NCBI GenBank assembly: GCA_017305935.1 | Contig: JAFKJU010000027.1 | Span: forward strand, 1-64,000 | Direction of reading: 5' to 3' | DNA length: 64,000 nt | DNA from: Hyphomicrobiales bacterium | Lineage (GTDB): Bacteria; Pseudomonadota; Alphaproteobacteria; Rhizobiales; Rhizobiaceae | Shown here: positions 7,630 to 17,108 of the stretch, piece by piece | How the letters are laid out: the number at the start of each line of letters is the position of its first letter | How positions within the stretch are numbered: the first letter of the stretch is position 1 | Program-made: the position numbers and the translations under genes | Notes under the pieces: model-generated | The model's database searches: none | What the model saw: only the letters and a program-made list of their open reading frames with translations | Told to the model about the DNA's origin: nothing

Positions 7630-10290
7630 ATGGCGATGACAGCCGCGAGTCGATCCACTCTTATCGTCCATGGTCGCCTCGCGATGCGGGAGGCCCGCCT
7701 CGCAGCCGCGCGCAGCGGCCGCCATGGCCTCCAGATCATGTCTTTCGAGCAAGCCGCCGTGCGGCTCGCGGGCGGGTTCGTCCGGCCGATCGATGAGGAA
7801 AGCCTGCGCGCGGCGATCCAGGCCGTGCTTCCCGCCACGCTTATGGGGGAACTGGAAGGCATCAAGATGCTGCCGGGCATGATTGGCGCGGCCGCGGACA
7901 CGCTGCATAAGGCTTGGCGTTCGGGTATCGATTTGGCTGCCCGGTCGACATACCATCCCCGTCTCGACGCTATCGCTCGCTTGGAAGCGGCCGTTCTCAC
8001 CCAACTTGCCGACGGGATGATGCGTCCCGTCGATATTGTCGCTGCAGCCAGCAACCGTATCGCCCACGCGCCAGCCGTTCTCGGCACAATGGAAATCGAC
8101 GGGCTGACCGAACTGTCTCCGTGCTGGCACCCTCTGGTGAAGGAACTCGCCGCGCGCATTCCGGTGCAATGGACCGCAGGCCCCCGCTTCGTCCCAGACT
8201 GGCTCCGCGATAGCGGCGTCGTTGTCGTGCAAACGAAGGCCGAAGGGCCGACGGTTGGTTCCGTCAGCGCCGCGACCGCCTATCACGAAGCCATTGAGGC
8301 GATGCGCTGGGCGCGCGCGTTGCTTGCTTCAGGCGTCGCACCTTCCGAGGTCGCGATCGCCACGGCGTCGCCGGCCGATTATGATGACCATTTCCTGGCG
8401 TTGCGCGCCGACGCCAATGTCGACCTGCATTTCGTTCACGGCGTCCGGACCGCCGCGACCCGCGAAGGACAGGCCGCCGCAGCACTTGCGGATATCGTCG
8501 TGCGCGGCCTCTCGCAATCGCGCCTGCGCCGCCTTTCAGCTTTGTGCCGGGATTCGGCACCATTGGTCTCGCTTCCCGACGGGTGGTTGCGTGTCCTCCC
8601 GAGCGATGCGCCGTTGTCCACCTCTACGGCCTGGAACCGCCTGCTGACACGCCTCAAACCGGACGACTGGCCCGATGGCATGGACCATGCCCCAGCATTG
8701 CGCGCGGCGGTCGACCTTCTGGCGAAGGGGCCTGATGCCGCGCAGGTCATCGGGGAAGCTTTTCTCAAGGGACGTGCCTTGTCGATCTGGCGCAAGGCGC
8801 TGCTCGCCGGGCCTGCCGCCTCGATCGATGTCACGCTCGAAACGCTGAAACAGGATGACGGGCTGGAAGCCTGCGTGTCGGTCGCCTGGATGCCGGCCAG
8901 CGCCCTTGCGGCCTCGCCTCGTCGTTTCGTCCGGTTGGTCGGCCTCAACTCCTCGCGCTGGCCACGCGGAATCGCCGAGGACCGGCTGATCCCGGACCAT
9001 ATTGTCCCGACCAGCGAACTCGACCCGCTTCCCGTGAGCCTGGCTGACCGCCGTGATTTCGAAACGATCCTCAGGACCACCTCTGGCGAGGTGGTCCTGT
9101 CACGCGCCCGGCGCGACAGTGACGGACGGCTGCTGGGCCGGAGCCCCTTGCTCGCCGGCCATGGCGACGAAATCTATTTGCGCCGCAACGCGATCCCCAC
9201 CCACGCCTTCAGCGAAACCGATCGGCTTATGGCCCGGCCGCAGGAGTTCGCCAGCGATCCCCAGGCTATCAGCGCACGTACTTGCTGGAGCGACTGGCGC
9301 CAGGCCGAGGTCACACCGCATGACGGCCTCATCCGGCCCGACCATCCGCTCATTCTCGCGATTCTTGCGCGAAACCAGTCGGCCAGCTCGCTCAAGACGT
9401 TGCTGCGCAGCCCGCTCGGCTTCCTCTGGCGCTATGCCTTCGGCTGGAAATCCCCGCAAAGCAGCGCCGAACCCCTCGTGCTCGACGCGCTTGCGGCAGG
9501 CGATCTCATCCATCTGGTGCTCGATCGCGCCTTGCGGAATCTCGAAGCGGCCGGTGGGCTGGCCTCCGCCGATGCGTCCGCGATTGACGCTGCCGTGGCC
9601 GAAGCTGCGGACGCGATAGCTGCCGAATGGGAAAGCGAACGACCAGTCCCGCCCAACGTTATCTGGGGCCGGACGCTTGGCGATGCACGTCTTCTCTCCA
9701 GCCAAGCTCTCGCCTACGGCGACGACCATTTGCCCGGCAGCCGTTCCTATGGCGAAGTGCCCTTCGGCGGGTCCGAACCCAAATCGCAGGCGGAACTTCC
9801 CTGGGATGCAAGCCTGCCGGTGACGATCCCGGGCACAGGCTTCCAGATCGCTGGCTATATCGACCGGCTCGACATCGCCGGCGACGGCAGCCGCGCACTC
9901 GTGCGCGACTATAAAACCGGGAAGCCCCCAAAGAGCGATATCCGTCTGAACGGAGGGCGCGAGCTTCAGCGCTGTCTCTACGCCTTCGCGGTCAAGGCGC
10001 TCCTGGGCGACCATGTCGCAATCAGTGCCTCCCTGCTCTACCCACGCGAACCGCTGGACCTTCAACTCGACGATCCGGCGGCAGTGCTGGCGGAAATCAC
10101 CGGCTATCTGCAGGCCGCACGGATTGCATTGTCGAGCGGCGCAGCACTGCCGGGTCCGGATACAGGCGGCGACTATGACGATCTCGCTTTTGCGCTGCCG
10201 GCAAATGCCGGCGCCACCTACTGCAAACGTAAACAAACCGCCGCAACCGAGCGGCTCGGCGATGTCGCTCAGGTCTGGGAGGCGGAATGA
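7630..10290 (+). CDS. PD-(D/E)XK nuclease, AddB-like
   Basis: The 886-residue protein has an inactivated-helicase-like body and a C-terminal RecB-type nuclease domain: GYIDRLD followed by ALVRDYKTGKPP (about residues 740-765) gives the D...DYK signature, and a later Q-containing helix (ELQRCLYAFAV) fits motif Q. AddB proteins pair with AddA to resect DNA ends. It overlaps the AddA-like gene by the ATGA arrangement, which argues for a complex. No clear Cys cluster of the iron-sulfur AddB type is visible. Chromosomal alphaproteobacterial addB also precedes addA, but this copy sits in a defence island beside a third helicase, so a defence role is inferred. AAGGGGG lies 1-7 bases before the start triplet region. 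Confidence 0.8.
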   Translation: MAMTAASRSTLIVHGRLAMREARLAAARSGRHGLQIMSFEQAAVRLAGGFVRPIDEESLRAAIQAVLPATLMGELEGIKMLPGMIGAAADTLHKAWRSGIDLAARSTYHPRLDAIARLEAAVLTQLADGMMRPVDIVAAASNRIAHAPAVLGTMEIDGLTELSPCWHPLVKELAARIPVQWTAGPRFVPDWLRDSGVVVVQTKAEGPTVGSVSAATAYHEAIEAMRWARALLASGVAPSEVAIATASPADYDDHFLALRADANVDLHFVHGVRTAATREGQAAAALADIVVRGLSQSRLRRLSALCRDSAPLVSLPDGWLRVLPSDAPLSTSTAWNRLLTRLKPDDWPDGMDHAPALRAAVDLLAKGPDAAQVIGEAFLKGRALSIWRKALLAGPAASIDVTLETLKQDDGLEACVSVAWMPASALAASPRRFVRLVGLNSSRWPRGIAEDRLIPDHIVPTSELDPLPVSLADRRDFETILRTTSGEVVLSRARRDSDGRLLGRSPLLAGHGDEIYLRRNAIPTHAFSETDRLMARPQEFASDPQAISARTCWSDWRQAEVTPHDGLIRPDHPLILAILARNQSASSLKTLLRSPLGFLWRYAFGWKSPQSSAEPLVLDALAAGDLIHLVLDRALRNLEAAGGLASADASAIDAAVAEAADAIAAEWESERPVPPNVIWGRTLGDARLLSSQALAYGDDHLPGSRSYGEVPFGGSEPKSQAELPWDASLPVTIPGTGFQIAGYIDRLDIAGDGSRALVRDYKTGKPPKSDIRLNGGRELQRCLYAFAVKALLGDHVAISASLLYPREPLDLQLDDPAAVLAEITGYLQAARIALSSGAALPGPDTGGDYDDLAFALPANAGATYCKRKQTAATERLGDVAQVWEAE

Positions 10291-13200
10291 TGAACATGAT
10301 GTCGAAGACTCTTAAGGACGATGGCGCTCGGCGTGACGCGATCAGCCATCACCATCGTTCCATCCTCGTCGAGGCCGGTGCGGGGTCGGGCAAGACCGCG
10401 GTTATGGCCGGCCGCATCGCCCTCATGCTGGCGCAGGGCGTTGCACCACGCGCGATCGCCGCTGTCACCTTCACTGAACTGGCTGCGAGCGAGCTCCTCG
10501 CCCGCGTCCGGGATTTCGTCGCCGACCTCGCTGCAGGTCACATCGCACCCGAGCTTGCAATCGGGCTACCCGATGGTCTGTCGCAAGGGCAGCGCGACAA
10601 TCTGATCGCAGCGACCGCCGCCATCGACGAGATCACCTGCTCAACCATCCACGGTTTCTGTCAGCGCCTAATCAAGCCCTATCCCGCCGAGGCCGATATC
10701 GATCCGGGCGCGGCCGTCATGGACCGCAACCAGGCCGATCTCGCCTTTCTCGAAATTGTCGATGGCTGGTTGCGCGAGCGCCTGTCAGGCGGCCAAGGTG
10801 GAATCCTGGCCGAGATGGTGCTGCACAGCCCCGGCGAGACCGTGGCACTGATGCACAAGATCGCCGAGGCTCTACGCCGTCGCAGGAGTCTCGTGGCGCC
10901 AGCAGTGACACCGCTCGCCGGTCATCTTCAGGCATTTCGGCAGACGGCCGACGACTTCTCCGCTTTCATGCAGGCAGCCACCGCAAGCGAACCGGAAACA
11001 GACGTCCTAGCAGCACGGTTCTCCGAAATGGCAACGGCGCTGCCGACCGCCGCAGACGCGGCCGTGCCCGCCGGCCTGGTCGGACTGCTGGTCTCGCGCC
11101 CCCATCCTGATCTCTGCACCAAGGCCGGCACCTTTTCTTCCTATCGAAAGAAGGGCAAATGGGCCACCGCGGCCAAGCAGGCGGGTCTGTCCAAGGCGGA
11201 CGGCGAGCGACTGAACGATGCCGCTCAAGCCCATTTCGAAGCGTGCTGCTCGGCCTGGGAAGCCCTTCTCCAGGCAATTTCCGGTCAGGTTCTCGCGGCG
11301 CTGATCGGCGAAGCCAGGCCGATCCTGGAGCGTTATCACGAACACAAGCGCGCCAGTGCCCAGCTTGACTTCGACGACCTCATCTATGCCGCCCGCGATC
11401 TGCTGCGGGATCATGAGGCTGTGCGGCAGGCGCTTGGCCAGCGGTTCGCGAAGGTCCTCGTCGATGAGTTTCAGGACACCGACCCGCTTCAGGCTGAAAT
11501 CTTCTGGCGCTTGTGCGGCGAGCCCGGGGACGATCCGCAGGATTGGACAGGCTTCCGGATTCGGCCGGGCGCACTCTTCCTCGTGGGCGATCCCAAACAA
11601 GCCGTGTATCGATTCCGCGGCGCCGACGTCGGTGCCTATGTTCAGGCCCGCACCGCCTTCACGGTGCAGGATGCAGACGGCCTCGTGTCGATCTCGACCA
11701 ATTTCCGCTCCTGCGCCTCGATCCTCACATTCGTCAACGAGCGTTTCGAGGCGATTTTGTCGGCGGATGGCCAACCCGGCTTTACGTCGCTTGATCCCTT
11801 CCATGACGATCGCGGCGAAGGCATCTTCGTCGCCGCGCTCGACATTGCCGTCGCCGATGAAGATGGCAAGGCCAGCGCCGAGCGGCAACGCGACGCTGAA
11901 GCCGATGCTGTGGCCGACCTGTGCGCCCGGTTGATCGGCAGCCATCCGGTTCTGGATCGCAAAGCCGGCACCGAACGCCCCTGCCAGCCGGGCGACATTG
12001 CTCTCCTTGCGCCGACCGGGGCGGATCTGTGGCGCTATGAGGAAGCCCTCGAGCGGCGCGGCATTCCGGTAGCGACACAGGCCGGCAAGGGCCTGTTTCG
12101 CCGACAGGAGATTCAGGACCTCATTGCGCTGACCCGTGTGCTGGCCGATCGCCGTGACACCCTGGCGCTCGGCGCACTGCTGCGCGGCCCGCTGGTCGGG
12201 CTCAGCGAAGAGGAACTGCTGGACATCGTCTGGGCGCTTCCGCGCACCGAGGACGAGCCCGACCGGATCCCCCGCCTCGATCTCGGCGTCGATCCGACGG
12301 CGATCGTCCATCCGCTCGCGCGCGATGTGGTCGAAAAGCTGCAGGCGCTCTATCGGCGCGGCAACAGTACGACGCCGCACGAACTGCTTTCGCAAGCCGT
12401 GGATGTCCTGCGGTTGCGTCCCATTCTGCTCGATCGGCATCGCGGCCAGGCCGAACGCGCGCTCGCCAATGTCGATCTCTATCTCAGCCTCTCGACCAGC
12501 TACGCGGTGCGTGGCCTGCGGGCCTTCTCCGAGGCGATGACAGCGGCTTGGACCGATGAAGCTCGCGCGGTCGAAGGTCGGCCCGACGCTCAGGAGGAAG
12601 CCGTCGCGCTCTTCACGATGCACGCCGCCAAGGGCCTCGAATGGCCGGTGGTCATTCCCATCAACACCATGACCGGTGTGATGGCGCCCGACAGCGCGGT
12701 GATCGATCGCCAGACCGACACCTTCTATTGCCCCGTTCTCGGCGTCGCGCCGTCTGGCTACGACGTTGCGCGCCAAGCCGAAAAGGATGAACTGGATCGC
12801 GAACGCGTGCGCCTCTGGTATGTCGCAGCAACACGCGCCCGGGAATTGCTGCTTCTACCACGGCTCGATGTGACGCCCTCCAAGTCCGCCTGGATTGGCC
12901 TTGTTGACCTGACGCTGGCGGCACTTCCGGCTTTTGATGCGTCGCACTTGCCGCTCGATGCGATTGTTACAGCCGGCAGCGCCATCAATAATCAGACCCG
13001 CGAGGATTTTGCCGCGGAGGCTGGCGCAATCGCGGATAGGCAGGTGCGACTGACCTGGCTTGCCCCGAGCCGCGACGAGAATGCGACCGGCACGGTATTG
13101 CAGGAAGAAGAAGCCAACATCTGGGCAGGGTCGGACGACGACACTCCGAGCGAATTGGGGGTGCCCTTGGCCGTCCAAGGTGGACGTGAGCGCGGGCTCG

Positions 13201-13685
13201 TCTTGCACAAGCTCATGGAAGAGGTACTGACCGGTGAGACCGATGACGCCTCCGCCGCGCTCGCGAGGCGCGCCGAGGAACTTATCCGTGCGCTCGGCAA
13301 GATTCCCGTTGCTGATCCCGCTGCCGGGCTCGCCCCGGAAGAACTGGCTGGCTGTGTCACGCGCACGCTGTCGTTGCCGGAAATCGCGGCCCTACAGCCC
13401 GCGCTACTCGCGGAATTCCCCGTCTATGCCCTTCGCGGCGAAGAAGCCGACTTGGCTGCAACAGCGGGCGTTGCCGATGCGCTGACAATCAATGCGGAAG
13501 GCCAGCCGGTCGTGGTCGTCGACTGGAAGAGCGACGTGGCCCCCGATCCGCAGACGCTCGACCACTACCGCGCGCAGGTGCGCGCCTATCTCGACATGAC
13601 CGGCGCCGAGCAGGGCCTGATCGTCCTGATGACGAGCGCGACGGTGATCTCCGTTTCGCCCTCGCTGCAGACGATGGCGGCCTAA
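10287..13685 (+). CDS. UvrD/AddA-like helicase-nuclease
   Basis: The 1132-residue SF1 helicase shows Walker A EAGAGSGKT (about 29-37), the TxHxF region STIHGFCQ near 115, Walker B VDEFQDTD near 392, GDPKQAVYRFRG near 432, NFRS near 472, motif V HAAKGLEW near 780 and motif VI YVAATRAR near 848. The last 60 residues carry DWKSD (near 1078) with a downstream HYRAQV helix, a RecB-family nuclease site. This is the AddA domain order. It starts inside the AddB-like stop (ATGA), so the two are translationally coupled. It probably unwinds and degrades DNA ends jointly with its partner. Confidence 0.88.
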   Translation: MMNMMSKTLKDDGARRDAISHHHRSILVEAGAGSGKTAVMAGRIALMLAQGVAPRAIAAVTFTELAASELLARVRDFVADLAAGHIAPELAIGLPDGLSQGQRDNLIAATAAIDEITCSTIHGFCQRLIKPYPAEADIDPGAAVMDRNQADLAFLEIVDGWLRERLSGGQGGILAEMVLHSPGETVALMHKIAEALRRRRSLVAPAVTPLAGHLQAFRQTADDFSAFMQAATASEPETDVLAARFSEMATALPTAADAAVPAGLVGLLVSRPHPDLCTKAGTFSSYRKKGKWATAAKQAGLSKADGERLNDAAQAHFEACCSAWEALLQAISGQVLAALIGEARPILERYHEHKRASAQLDFDDLIYAARDLLRDHEAVRQALGQRFAKVLVDEFQDTDPLQAEIFWRLCGEPGDDPQDWTGFRIRPGALFLVGDPKQAVYRFRGADVGAYVQARTAFTVQDADGLVSISTNFRSCASILTFVNERFEAILSADGQPGFTSLDPFHDDRGEGIFVAALDIAVADEDGKASAERQRDAEADAVADLCARLIGSHPVLDRKAGTERPCQPGDIALLAPTGADLWRYEEALERRGIPVATQAGKGLFRRQEIQDLIALTRVLADRRDTLALGALLRGPLVGLSEEELLDIVWALPRTEDEPDRIPRLDLGVDPTAIVHPLARDVVEKLQALYRRGNSTTPHELLSQAVDVLRLRPILLDRHRGQAERALANVDLYLSLSTSYAVRGLRAFSEAMTAAWTDEARAVEGRPDAQEEAVALFTMHAAKGLEWPVVIPINTMTGVMAPDSAVIDRQTDTFYCPVLGVAPSGYDVARQAEKDELDRERVRLWYVAATRARELLLLPRLDVTPSKSAWIGLVDLTLAALPAFDASHLPLDAIVTAGSAINNQTREDFAAEAGAIADRQVRLTWLAPSRDENATGTVLQEEEANIWAGSDDDTPSELGVPLAVQGGRERGLVLHKLMEEVLTGETDDASAALARRAEELIRALGKIPVADPAAGLAPEELAGCVTRTLSLPEIAALQPALLAEFPVYALRGEEADLAATAGVADALTINAEGQPVVVVDWKSDVAPDPQTLDHYRAQVRAYLDMTGAEQGLIVLMTSATVISVSPSLQTMAA

Positions 13686-13699
13686 CGGAGGACGCCCCG

Positions 13700-16600
13700 A
13701 TGGCCACCCGCAAGCGTGCCGCCAGTTCCAGCCAGGACGATCTCTTCAATCCCGAGGTCGAGCTGCTGCTGCCCCCTCGCCTTGCCATAGACGGCAAGGT
13801 GCTGGGGAGTCCCGTCCGTCAGTTGGCGGTTCCAGCGCAGCGCGTGCGCTGCAAACTACGCCCTTTCGCGATCCGCCGCGTCACTGGCTACGAAGCCACC
13901 CTCAAATCGGGAGAGACGCTGAAGATTATCAGTGCGAAAACGGCGACGCCATTGGAGGCCGATCTCCTTCTCCTCGTGCCCGGCGCAACGGAGGCTGTGC
14001 GGATCGCCGAAACGCTCGAAATGGGCGAAGGCCGTTGGATCAACTCGCTGCCGACCAATATCGCCACGCTGGATCGTGCCGCGCGTGCCGATCGGCTGGC
14101 TGCCGTCTCCGCCTCCTGGACGGATGCGGTCTACTTGCGCGAAGGACGTGCCGCGGAGACCGGCGAGCCGGCGCGGCCGGGTTTGCGGCGTCCTCAGATC
14201 GGCGCGCTTCACGCCGCACTGGCCCACGCAACCCGGTCAACCGATCCGGCAACCGTGGTCATGCCGACCGGAACGGGCAAGACCGAGACCATGCTCGCGC
14301 TCAACGCCCACCAGAACTTCGAGCGACTGCTGGTTGTGGTGCCGACCGACGCTTTGCGCGAGCAGATCGCCGGCAAGTTCGAGACCTTCGGTGTTCTCAG
14401 GCAACAGCAATGTCTCGCCGACGCAGCAGCCTTTCCGCTTGTCATGCGGCTGTCCCATATTCCGACGAGCCCGGCGGAGGTCGATGAAATCTTCGACAGC
14501 ACCAATGTCGTCGTCACCACGATGCAGATCGCCGGGCGCGCGGACGCGGCCGTTCAGGAGCAGATGGCAGCGCGCGCTTCGGCGCTCTTCATCGACGAGG
14601 CGCATCATATCGGCGCCCCGACCTGGGCTCGCTTCCGTGGCCTCTTTATCGATCGGGAGCCGCCGCTACCCATCGTCCAGTTCACGGCCACCCCCTTCCG
14701 TGAGGACGGCCGGCGTGTCGATGGCGAATTCATCTACACCTATCCGCTGAAAAAGGCGCAGACCGAAGGCTATTTCAAACCGATCCGTTTCGAGGCTGTA
14801 TTCGGGCTCGACCAGGCCGATGCTGACCTTGCCATCGCCGAGAAGCTTGGCGAGGTCCTGCAGGGCGATCTGGATGCGGGCCTGAATCACCTTGCCATGG
14901 CACGTTGCCAGACGATCGACCGCGCCAAGGACCTCCACCAGCTCTACAGCGCGATGTTCCCGGAATTCCAGCCGGTTATCGTTCACAGCCAGCAGTCTAT
15001 CCGCGAGCGCCGCGCCAACCTCGCCGCGCTGAGGCGCTTCGACAGCCGGGTTATCATCTGCGTCGATATGCTGGGCGAAGGTTTCGATCTCCCGGAGCTG
15101 AAGATCGCGGGCCTACATGATCCGCACAAGAGCATCGCCGTCACCATCCAGTTCGTCGGCCGCTTCACCCGGCAAGATCCGCGCCTGGGCGATGCCACCG
15201 TCATCGCTAATACTGGCGTGGACGACATCGACCGGTCGCTTGCAAAGCTCTACGCGGAGGACGCCGATTGGAACGCGCTGGTTGAAGCGCTCAGTACCGC
15301 AAAAATCGACCGGCAGGTTCGGCGCGCCGAGATGTTCAAAGGCTTCGTTGGCGATCTCAGCGACATCCCTCTTCAGACGCTCGAACCGAAGATGAACGCC
15401 GTGGTTTATCGGACGTCGTGCGACGCCTGGGAACCGTTCCGGGCTGAGGACCTATACAATCCCGGCGTCTATCTCGGCATGAAGATCAACCCGCACCAAC
15501 GCGTTGCCATCTTCGTCACGCGCTCTGAGGAGCAGGCCGGCTGGACAACCGCGCAACACGCAACCAACGTCATCTGGGACCTGCACATGATGCACTGGGA
15601 TCCCGACCGACAGCTTCTTTATATCAGCAGTTCGGCCAAAGGCCCCTACGACCGGCTCGCCAAAACCATCTGTGGCGACACGGCGCGCCGCGTCGAAGGC
15701 GAGGAAGTCTTCCGCAGCCTGCACGGGTTCAACCGCCTCATCTTGCGCAATCTTGGCCTGACCCATCATCAGGGCCGAGGTGTTCGCTACTCCATGTATA
15801 TGGGCGTCGATGTCGCCGACGGTCTCGATACCGCCAAGTCGCAGTCCCGCATCAAGAACAATGTCTTCGCCACCGGCTTCCTGGATGGGGTGCCGGCCTC
15901 GCGCGGCTGTTCGGCCAAAGGCAAATTCTGGTCGATCTCTCCAGTTCGCGATCTCACCGACTGGGTCGAATGGTGCGCCGATATCGGCCGGGCTGTGAAT
16001 GATCCGGGGATCACCACCGACGGTGTGTTCAAGAGTGCAATGCGGCCCCGCCAGATCAATGAACGGCCGACCGTGCCGCCCGTCGCCATCCATTGGCCGG
16101 AGTCGCTGCTCACGCAGATCGAGGACCGTGTAGAGATCAGTTTCGGCGACCGGGCCGTGCCATTTGCCGAATGTGACATCGAACTGCTCGATCATGAGCG
16201 TACCGGACCGCTGCGCTTCTCGGTACGGAGCGATGTTGATGTCGCTGAGTTCGAAATCGTGTTCGCCGAGGGCGGCGCCCGCTATCCCCAGCGATCGGGA
16301 GCGAAAACGACCATCAAGGTTGGCGGCAAAGTGAAGACCTTGTCGGAATCGTTTGGCGAGGATTCCCCGCAGATCGATTTCGGGGACGGATCACTGCTGA
16401 TCTACAGCCACCTCTACGCCTTGCCAGATGGTGTTGCCGTCGCCCCCTACCCCTCGGACCAGATCGAGGTCTGGGACTGGTCCCGGACAAATATCAGGGC
16501 TGAGGCGCAGGGACCTGAAAAGCGCGCAGACTCTGTGCAACGGCGGGTGATCGACGTGCTGCTCGCTGACGGGGAGGCCTATGACCTCGTCTTTGACGAC

Positions 16601-17041
16601 GACGGCGCCGGCGAAATCGCCGACGTCGTCACCCTTCGCGTGACGGAAGGTCTTGTGCAGGTAACCCTGCATCACTGCAAATATTCCAGCGCGGAAGCTC
16701 CCGGAGCCCGCGTCAAGGATCTCTACGAGGTCTGCGGCCAAGCCCAAAAATCTGCTCGATGGCGCGATCGTCCCAACCGCATGTTTACGCACATGCTGAA
16801 GCGAGAGAAGCTGCGTCTGGATAAAGGCCAGACTTCGCGCTTCGAGCAAGGGACGGCGGCGTTTCTCAAAAAGCTGAAAGCGAGCTGGCAGGACTATCGC
16901 TACGAGTTCGACGTCAGGATCGTGCAACCTGGCCTCTCCCGCGCAGCCGTCACCGAAGAAGGCTTGCACCTGTTAGCCGGAGTCGAGACGTATCTGCTGG
17001 AAACCCGAGCGATGAAGTTGCGGATTATCGGCAGCGCGTGA
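13700..17041 (+). CDS. DEAD/DEAH-box (SSL2-like) helicase with long C-terminal extension
   Basis: The protein of 1113 residues has an SF2 core placed after a 180-residue N-terminal region: Walker A MPTGTGKTET (about 187-196), DEAHH near 298, FTATPFREDGR near 330, motif V GEGFDLPEL near 460 and motif VI QFVGRFTRQD near 485. The remaining 600 residues match nothing I can name; near residue 965, VFDDDGAGEIADVV followed by LHHCKYSS and a YEVCGQAQKS helix resembles a PD-(D/E)XK-type nuclease core, which is a guess from spacing. It starts 14 bases after the AddA-like gene with GGAGG upstream, so all three helicase/nuclease genes form one operon. Confidence 0.85.
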   Translation: MATRKRAASSSQDDLFNPEVELLLPPRLAIDGKVLGSPVRQLAVPAQRVRCKLRPFAIRRVTGYEATLKSGETLKIISAKTATPLEADLLLLVPGATEAVRIAETLEMGEGRWINSLPTNIATLDRAARADRLAAVSASWTDAVYLREGRAAETGEPARPGLRRPQIGALHAALAHATRSTDPATVVMPTGTGKTETMLALNAHQNFERLLVVVPTDALREQIAGKFETFGVLRQQQCLADAAAFPLVMRLSHIPTSPAEVDEIFDSTNVVVTTMQIAGRADAAVQEQMAARASALFIDEAHHIGAPTWARFRGLFIDREPPLPIVQFTATPFREDGRRVDGEFIYTYPLKKAQTEGYFKPIRFEAVFGLDQADADLAIAEKLGEVLQGDLDAGLNHLAMARCQTIDRAKDLHQLYSAMFPEFQPVIVHSQQSIRERRANLAALRRFDSRVIICVDMLGEGFDLPELKIAGLHDPHKSIAVTIQFVGRFTRQDPRLGDATVIANTGVDDIDRSLAKLYAEDADWNALVEALSTAKIDRQVRRAEMFKGFVGDLSDIPLQTLEPKMNAVVYRTSCDAWEPFRAEDLYNPGVYLGMKINPHQRVAIFVTRSEEQAGWTTAQHATNVIWDLHMMHWDPDRQLLYISSSAKGPYDRLAKTICGDTARRVEGEEVFRSLHGFNRLILRNLGLTHHQGRGVRYSMYMGVDVADGLDTAKSQSRIKNNVFATGFLDGVPASRGCSAKGKFWSISPVRDLTDWVEWCADIGRAVNDPGITTDGVFKSAMRPRQINERPTVPPVAIHWPESLLTQIEDRVEISFGDRAVPFAECDIELLDHERTGPLRFSVRSDVDVAEFEIVFAEGGARYPQRSGAKTTIKVGGKVKTLSESFGEDSPQIDFGDGSLLIYSHLYALPDGVAVAPYPSDQIEVWDWSRTNIRAEAQGPEKRADSVQRRVIDVLLADGEAYDLVFDDDGAGEIADVVTLRVTEGLVQVTLHHCKYSSAEAPGARVKDLYEVCGQAQKSARWRDRPNRMFTHMLKREKLRLDKGQTSRFEQGTAAFLKKLKASWQDYRYEFDVRIVQPGLSRAAVTEEGLHLLAGVETYLLETRAMKLRIIGSA

Positions 17042-17082
17042 TCTCTCGGCAAGCCTTCAGCCTCCAGTGCTCCGTTCGACAT

Positions 17083-17103
17083 GAGGGGCGATCGTCGCCC
17101 CTC
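17083..17103. terminator. Hairpin between convergent operons
   Basis: GAGGGGCGA, loop TCG, TCGCCCCTC gives a perfect 9-base-pair stem in the 67-base gap between two convergent genes. It has no T-run on either side, so it may stall rather than fully terminate transcription from both directions. Confidence 0.5.
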
Positions 17104-17108
17104 CCCGA

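Noticed and set aside
11007-12776. Minus-strand frame of 589 codons
   Set aside because: It lies antisense within the AddA-like gene and shows no domain or ribosome site.
7630-13685. Housekeeping addAB locus
   Set aside because: The addB-addA order fits, but a third helicase is coupled to it and defence and mobile genes surround it. It is not fully excluded without the host genome.
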